Source: an uncultured Oscillospiraceae bacterium | Lineage (GTDB): Bacteria; Bacillota; Clostridia; Oscillospirales; Oscillospiraceae | Direction: 5' to 3' | Assembly (NCBI GenBank): GCA_947628975.1 | Contig: CANRBW010000072.1 | Span: 1-7,671 of the forward strand | Length of the DNA stretch: 7,671 bases | Position numbers and translations under genes: made by a program | The notes under the pieces: generated by a model | The model's input: the letters and a program-made list of their open reading frames with translations, nothing else | The model's database searches: none | Told to the model about the DNA's origin: nothing | Part shown: piece by piece, positions 5,558-7,671 of the stretch | Position numbering within the stretch: position 1 is the first letter of the stretch | Layout of the letters: each line of letters begins with the position of its first letter

Positions 5558-6361
5558 TTGCAAATGAATCTACCTGGAGTTAATTTGTGGTTAAGCATTC
5601 TAAATCATCTTAAAAATTTATTTGCATGGGTACCCAAAGCGATTCATCTCACACCCAAATCAGAAGATGCATATGTAATTGAAGAATTAAATAAGAAGGT
5701 TTACATTAACAAAAACGGTGATGGGCTGATTGTGTGCGCCTTTGATTTTTCTATAAACAAACCAGCCGAAGTATCTAATTTTGAGCGAGAACTCGACATT
5801 CAAGACGCTAAAGTAGATGTCGAGATGCCTGCTTTCAAGCAGTTCAAAAACACGTCAGGCAAGTCGTTCTTCTCGGACTATATGTTTAAGTATAAATCGG
5901 ATGATGACATCATCCGTGATGTTTTGGATGTAACTCCGCCTGCCCAGAAAGCCACGCACAGGGTAGTTCGTATTAAAATGAATGTAGACACAGGTAGACT
6001 TGTGGCTGGAAAAAAGTATCGAGTTATATATGGATATAGTATACCTGGGTTGTTTCCTATCAGCAACGGCAAGTTCTCTGAGCCAGATGCTCCGTTTGCA
6101 CCATATACTTTTTCATCTTCCTTGGAACTGGACAAGATGTCTAAGATGATACATTTTGCTATATACTTTGAGGAAGGCATTGGTGTGAAAATGGCCCCGC
6201 TTTGCAGGCTATATGAAAAAAATCGCCTTTTGAAGCAGACCATTTGTGTACGCCGGGATAATTTGATGTACACAAAGTATCTAGTCGAGGTTGATTCGCC
6301 ACCCCAAACAGACAGGATTGAATTAGAGTGGAATATTGACGGCAACAACAAAAATACTTGA
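5558..6361 (+). CDS. Hypothetical protein, AT-rich cargo gene
   Basis: I do not recognise this 267-residue protein. It has no signal peptide; the N-terminus (LWLSILNHLKNLFAWV) is an amphipathic or hydrophobic helix that could touch a membrane. The rest alternates short beta-type stretches (KVYINKNGDGLIVCAFDFSI, HRVVRIKMNV, KKYRVIYGYSI, MIHFAIYFEE, RIELEWNI), suggesting a beta-rich fold, with polar linkers. No catalytic motif stands out. A GAAGGGGG (5544-5551) lies six bases before the TTG at 5558 and 12 before the ATG at 5564, so TTG fits better, though ATG is possible. It has its own promoter and is isolated by terminators on both sides, as for a single-gene cargo. AT-rich codon use unlike the mob genes indicates separate origin. 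A host-interaction or defence role is conceivable but not shown. Confidence 0.8.
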   Translation: MQMNLPGVNLWLSILNHLKNLFAWVPKAIHLTPKSEDAYVIEELNKKVYINKNGDGLIVCAFDFSINKPAEVSNFERELDIQDAKVDVEMPAFKQFKNTSGKSFFSDYMFKYKSDDDIIRDVLDVTPPAQKATHRVVRIKMNVDTGRLVAGKKYRVIYGYSIPGLFPISNGKFSEPDAPFAPYTFSSSLELDKMSKMIHFAIYFEEGIGVKMAPLCRLYEKNRLLKQTICVRRDNLMYTKYLVEVDSPPQTDRIELEWNIDGNNKNT

Positions 6362-6376
6362 AAGGAGATTCTGACT

Positions 6377-6403
6377 GTGATTGATAAGGAGAGGGGCCGG
6401 TAA
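6377..6403 (+). other. Eight-codon ORF with strong ribosome binding site, possible gene remnant
   Basis: AAAGGAG at 6361-6367 overlaps the stop of the preceding gene and is followed nine bases later by GTG and seven codons (VIDKERGR), then TAA, just before the terminator. It looks like the start of a second gene in the operon that was lost by deletion, or a tiny peptide. Confidence 0.3.
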
Positions 6404-6410
6404 TCAACTG

Positions 6411-6451
6411 GCAAAAGGAAAGCGTCTCGATTTGAGACGCTTTCCTTTTGC
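6411..6451. terminator. Bidirectional terminator between convergent genes
   Basis: A perfect 18-bp stem, GCAAAAGGAAAGCGTCTC (6411-6428) and its complement (6434-6451), with loop GATTT. It lies after the plus-strand cargo gene and two bases from the stop of the minus-strand toxin gene, so it probably serves both. Confidence 0.85.
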
Positions 6452-6452
6452 A

Positions 6453-6860
6453 TTATATCCGCTTTAACAAATCAGGGGGACTGATAGCTGAAATGGCACT
6501 ATTGGCAAAGTCCTTCCCGTTCCTCGTCACGATATAGTCCGCTCCGAGCCGGACGGCGCAGGTGCTTTGGATGGCGTCCTCGTAGTCATCGAAGGGCAAC
6601 TCCGCGGCCTTCAGCAGGTCGCCCTCCCGCAGCTCCACCACGGAGAACACCATCGTCAGTGTGTGGAGGATCTCCCGGATCCGCTCCGGGTCCAATTCCT
6701 TGCGCATGATATAGACGATGTTCGGGATGGACAGGGCGGAAATGTACCCGGTGACGCGCTGGGCCTCGCAGCATTGGAACACCCGCAGGGAGTCGGCGAC
6801 GAACTCCTTGCGGTCACACAAAACGTCCAGGATCACATTGGTGTCAACGAGAACCTTCAT
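6453..6860 (-). CDS. PIN-domain toxin (VapC-like ribonuclease)
   Basis: A 135-residue PIN-domain protein, the usual length for a VapC-type toxin, which cleaves RNA with a metal-dependent acidic site. The first motif VLVDTNVILDVL contains Asp6; Asp95 lies in DDYEDAIQ; the late motif DYIVTRNGKDF contains Asn114 and Asp117. All expected acidic positions near the ends are present, so it looks active. The ATG at 6860 is chosen because the protein then begins MKVLVDTN, as PIN toxins do; the frame is open 14 codons further. Its start overlaps the antitoxin's last codons by 17 bases, indicating coupled translation. The gene is GC-rich, unlike both neighbours, suggesting it arrived as a module. It may stabilise the element. 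Confidence 0.88.
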   Translation of the reverse strand: MKVLVDTNVILDVLCDRKEFVADSLRVFQCCEAQRVTGYISALSIPNIVYIMRKELDPERIREILHTLTMVFSVVELREGDLLKAAELPFDDYEDAIQSTCAVRLGADYIVTRNGKDFANSAISAISPPDLLKRI

Positions 6861-7077
6861 GGCGCGCCATCCTTTCCGCCCGGGCGGCCTTCTCGTCCAC
6901 ATCGCCGGTCAGAACGCCCACGAGCTGGTCGGAGAGGAAGGACAGCGTTTTCTCCCTGGAGACCAGCCGCGCGACCTCCACGCCGTTTTTGAGGATCACC
7001 ACCTCGCCGCCCTCCTGAGCGACCTTCAGGAACCGCCCAAAATTGTTTTGCACCTCAGTGGCCGTTGCCATCGTCAT
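6844..7077 (-). CDS. Phd/YefM-type antitoxin
   Basis: A 77-residue antitoxin for the PIN toxin. The N-terminal half (TATEVQNNFGRFLKVAQEGG, then EVVILKNGVEVARLVS) is the Phd/YefM DNA-binding fold. The C-terminal half (LSDQLVGVLTGDVDEKAARAERMARHEG) is charged and helical, as expected for the part that wraps and neutralises the toxin. The ATG at 7077 lies about nine bases after AAAGGAGG; GTG at 7086 is too close to that site. It is the first gene of the operon. Autoregulation through the palindrome at 7113-7130 is likely by analogy with this family. Confidence 0.88.
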   Translation of the reverse strand: MTMATATEVQNNFGRFLKVAQEGGEVVILKNGVEVARLVSREKTLSFLSDQLVGVLTGDVDEKAARAERMARHEGSR

Positions 7078-7104
7078 GGCGCTCACCCTCCTTTCACTAA
7101 AATC

Positions 7105-7133
7105 ATTATATTCTATTTTAGCTAAAATAGCAA
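7105..7133 (-). promoter_or_regulatory. Promoter of the toxin-antitoxin operon
   Basis: On the minus strand: -35 TTGCTA (7133-7128), a 17-base spacer and a consensus -10 TATAAT (7110-7105). The spacer is almost filled by the 18-bp palindrome at 7113-7130. Confidence 0.7.
7113..7130. promoter_or_regulatory. 18-bp perfect palindrome, likely antitoxin operator
   Basis: CTATTTTAGCTAAAATAG is its own complement over all 18 bases. It lies between -35 and -10 of the toxin-antitoxin promoter, where a bound Phd-type dimer would block polymerase. A further TAAAAT half-like site is at 7098-7103. Confidence 0.65.
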
Positions 7134-7149
7134 GAGAAAATGTAAAGAA

Positions 7150-7176
7150 AAATGTGCCTCAAATTGAGGCACATTT
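7150..7176 (-). terminator. Terminator of the AT-rich minus-strand gene
   Basis: A 13-bp perfect inverted repeat around a single central base (AAATGTGCCTCAA at 7150-7162, complement 7164-7176), with a T-rich tract after it on the minus strand. It lies 10 bases past the stop of the gene at 7187. Confidence 0.75.
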
Positions 7177-7186
7177 CGACAGAATA

Positions 7187-7624
7187 TTATATATTGGAAA
7201 GTTGGGTCAATCGCTCTTTTATATTTTGCTCCACTTTACAGATACAAAACAGAACAGTATCGCTAATATCTTTAGCTTTACTTATATCTACGATGTCGCT
7301 ATCTTTGCTGAAAAGTATTTCCGCAGTATCTTTCCAAAAATCAAAGCCTGATTGCATAGAAGAAATTAGCGCAGCAACAGATGTAAAAACTTCCGAAGGA
7401 ATATACGGTTGATATAATACGTTTAAATTCTTAATTTCAGGAACTATTTTAATAAAAGACAGTAAACATTCTCGAAATTCCTCTGGTTGCCGTTCTCCGT
7501 GGCTATTATCGTTCGCATAATATGTAAGGTCTTGCACCAAAGGAACCAATTTCGCTATATATACATCAAGTTTGGAATAGCATTCAAGTTCCTTATACCT
7601 CCATTTTTTATTTGACGCTTTCAA
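7187..7624 (-). CDS. Hypothetical alpha-helical protein
   Basis: A 145-residue protein I do not recognise. It is predicted largely helical from its composition (YSKLDVYIAKLVPLVQDLTY, FRECLLSFIKIVPEIKNL, CKVEQNIKERLTQLSNI), with no signal peptide and no visible catalytic motif. The frame is closed by TGA at 7634-7636, and the first available start is a TTG at 7624 without a good ribosome binding site. The true 5' end may therefore be altered, or the gene may be a remnant. AT-rich composition matches the cargo gene at 5558 but not the adjacent toxin-antitoxin pair. Its own terminator follows. Function unknown. Confidence 0.6.
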   Translation of the reverse strand: MKASNKKWRYKELECYSKLDVYIAKLVPLVQDLTYYANDNSHGERQPEEFRECLLSFIKIVPEIKNLNVLYQPYIPSEVFTSVAALISSMQSGFDFWKDTAEILFSKDSDIVDISKAKDISDTVLFCICKVEQNIKERLTQLSNI

Positions 7625-7671
7625 AGCGTGTTTTCAAGACCTTATAATGGTTATATCAGCAAAGACTGAAA

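Noticed and set aside
5382..5567. 61-codon plus-strand frame before the cargo gene
   Set aside because: GTG start without ribosome binding site, overlaps the promoter and start of the cargo gene, and has no protein-like composition.

Overview
The window looks like a piece of integrated, mobilizable DNA from a Gram-positive gut-type bacterium, most likely a member of the Clostridia (Bacillota). The evidence is strong AAAGGAGG ribosome binding sites, TTGACA/TATAAT-type promoters, and a GC-rich Int / zinc-finger protein / small HTH / MobC / MobP module of the kind found in that group. Species cannot be read from the sequence. Base composition is mosaic: the mobile backbone (about 630-5240) and the toxin-antitoxin pair (6453-7077) are GC-rich, while the cargo at 5300-6400 and 7140-7671 is AT-rich, which suggests several acquisition events.

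Region by region. 1-246 holds no convincing gene; it carries an 11-bp direct repeat and an inverted repeat that ends inside a tRNA. 247-307 is the 3' part of a tRNA-Ala (anticodon GGC) without a recognisable 5' part, the typical scar of tRNA-targeted integration. It is followed by an array (281-595) in which tRNA-Ala 3' tails, each with its own intrinsic terminator, are repeated three times, with inverted tRNA-tail-like copies between them. 629-741 has TACCAGAAT repeats that may be integrase arm sites. On the minus strand follow a tyrosine recombinase (774-1874) and, upstream of it in the same operon, a protein with a C-terminal zinc finger (1898-2734 or 2758). A divergent promoter region (2759-2951) with three copies of a 9-bp motif separates this operon from plus-strand genes: a small excisionase-like HTH protein (2952-3155), a MobC-like ribbon-helix-helix protein (3302-3553) and a MobP-type relaxase starting at 3553.

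The relaxase frame is interrupted by one TAA codon at 4144-4146 and then continues in the same frame to 5061. Its C-terminal half contains a 174-bp tandem duplication. Palindrome clusters lie on both sides of the mob genes (3173-3276 and 5067-5236), and the upstream one is a good oriT candidate. The element therefore appears able to encode integration and relaxosome accessory functions, but its own relaxase is probably broken.

The right part is cargo. A single AT-rich gene of unknown function (5558-6361) sits between two terminators with nearly the same hairpin core. A minus-strand Phd/YefM-like antitoxin and PIN-domain (VapC-like) toxin pair follows, with a promoter containing an 18-bp palindrome, and then an AT-rich minus-strand hypothetical gene (7187-7624). 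The right end of the element is not visible: no second tRNA-Ala tail occurs after position 560, so the cargo could be inside or outside it.

I see no CRISPR array, no intact RNA gene and no insertion sequence. The most unusual points are the tRNA-tail/terminator array, the single-stop relaxase with its internal duplication, the nested palindrome downstream of it, and the unidentified AT-rich gene.
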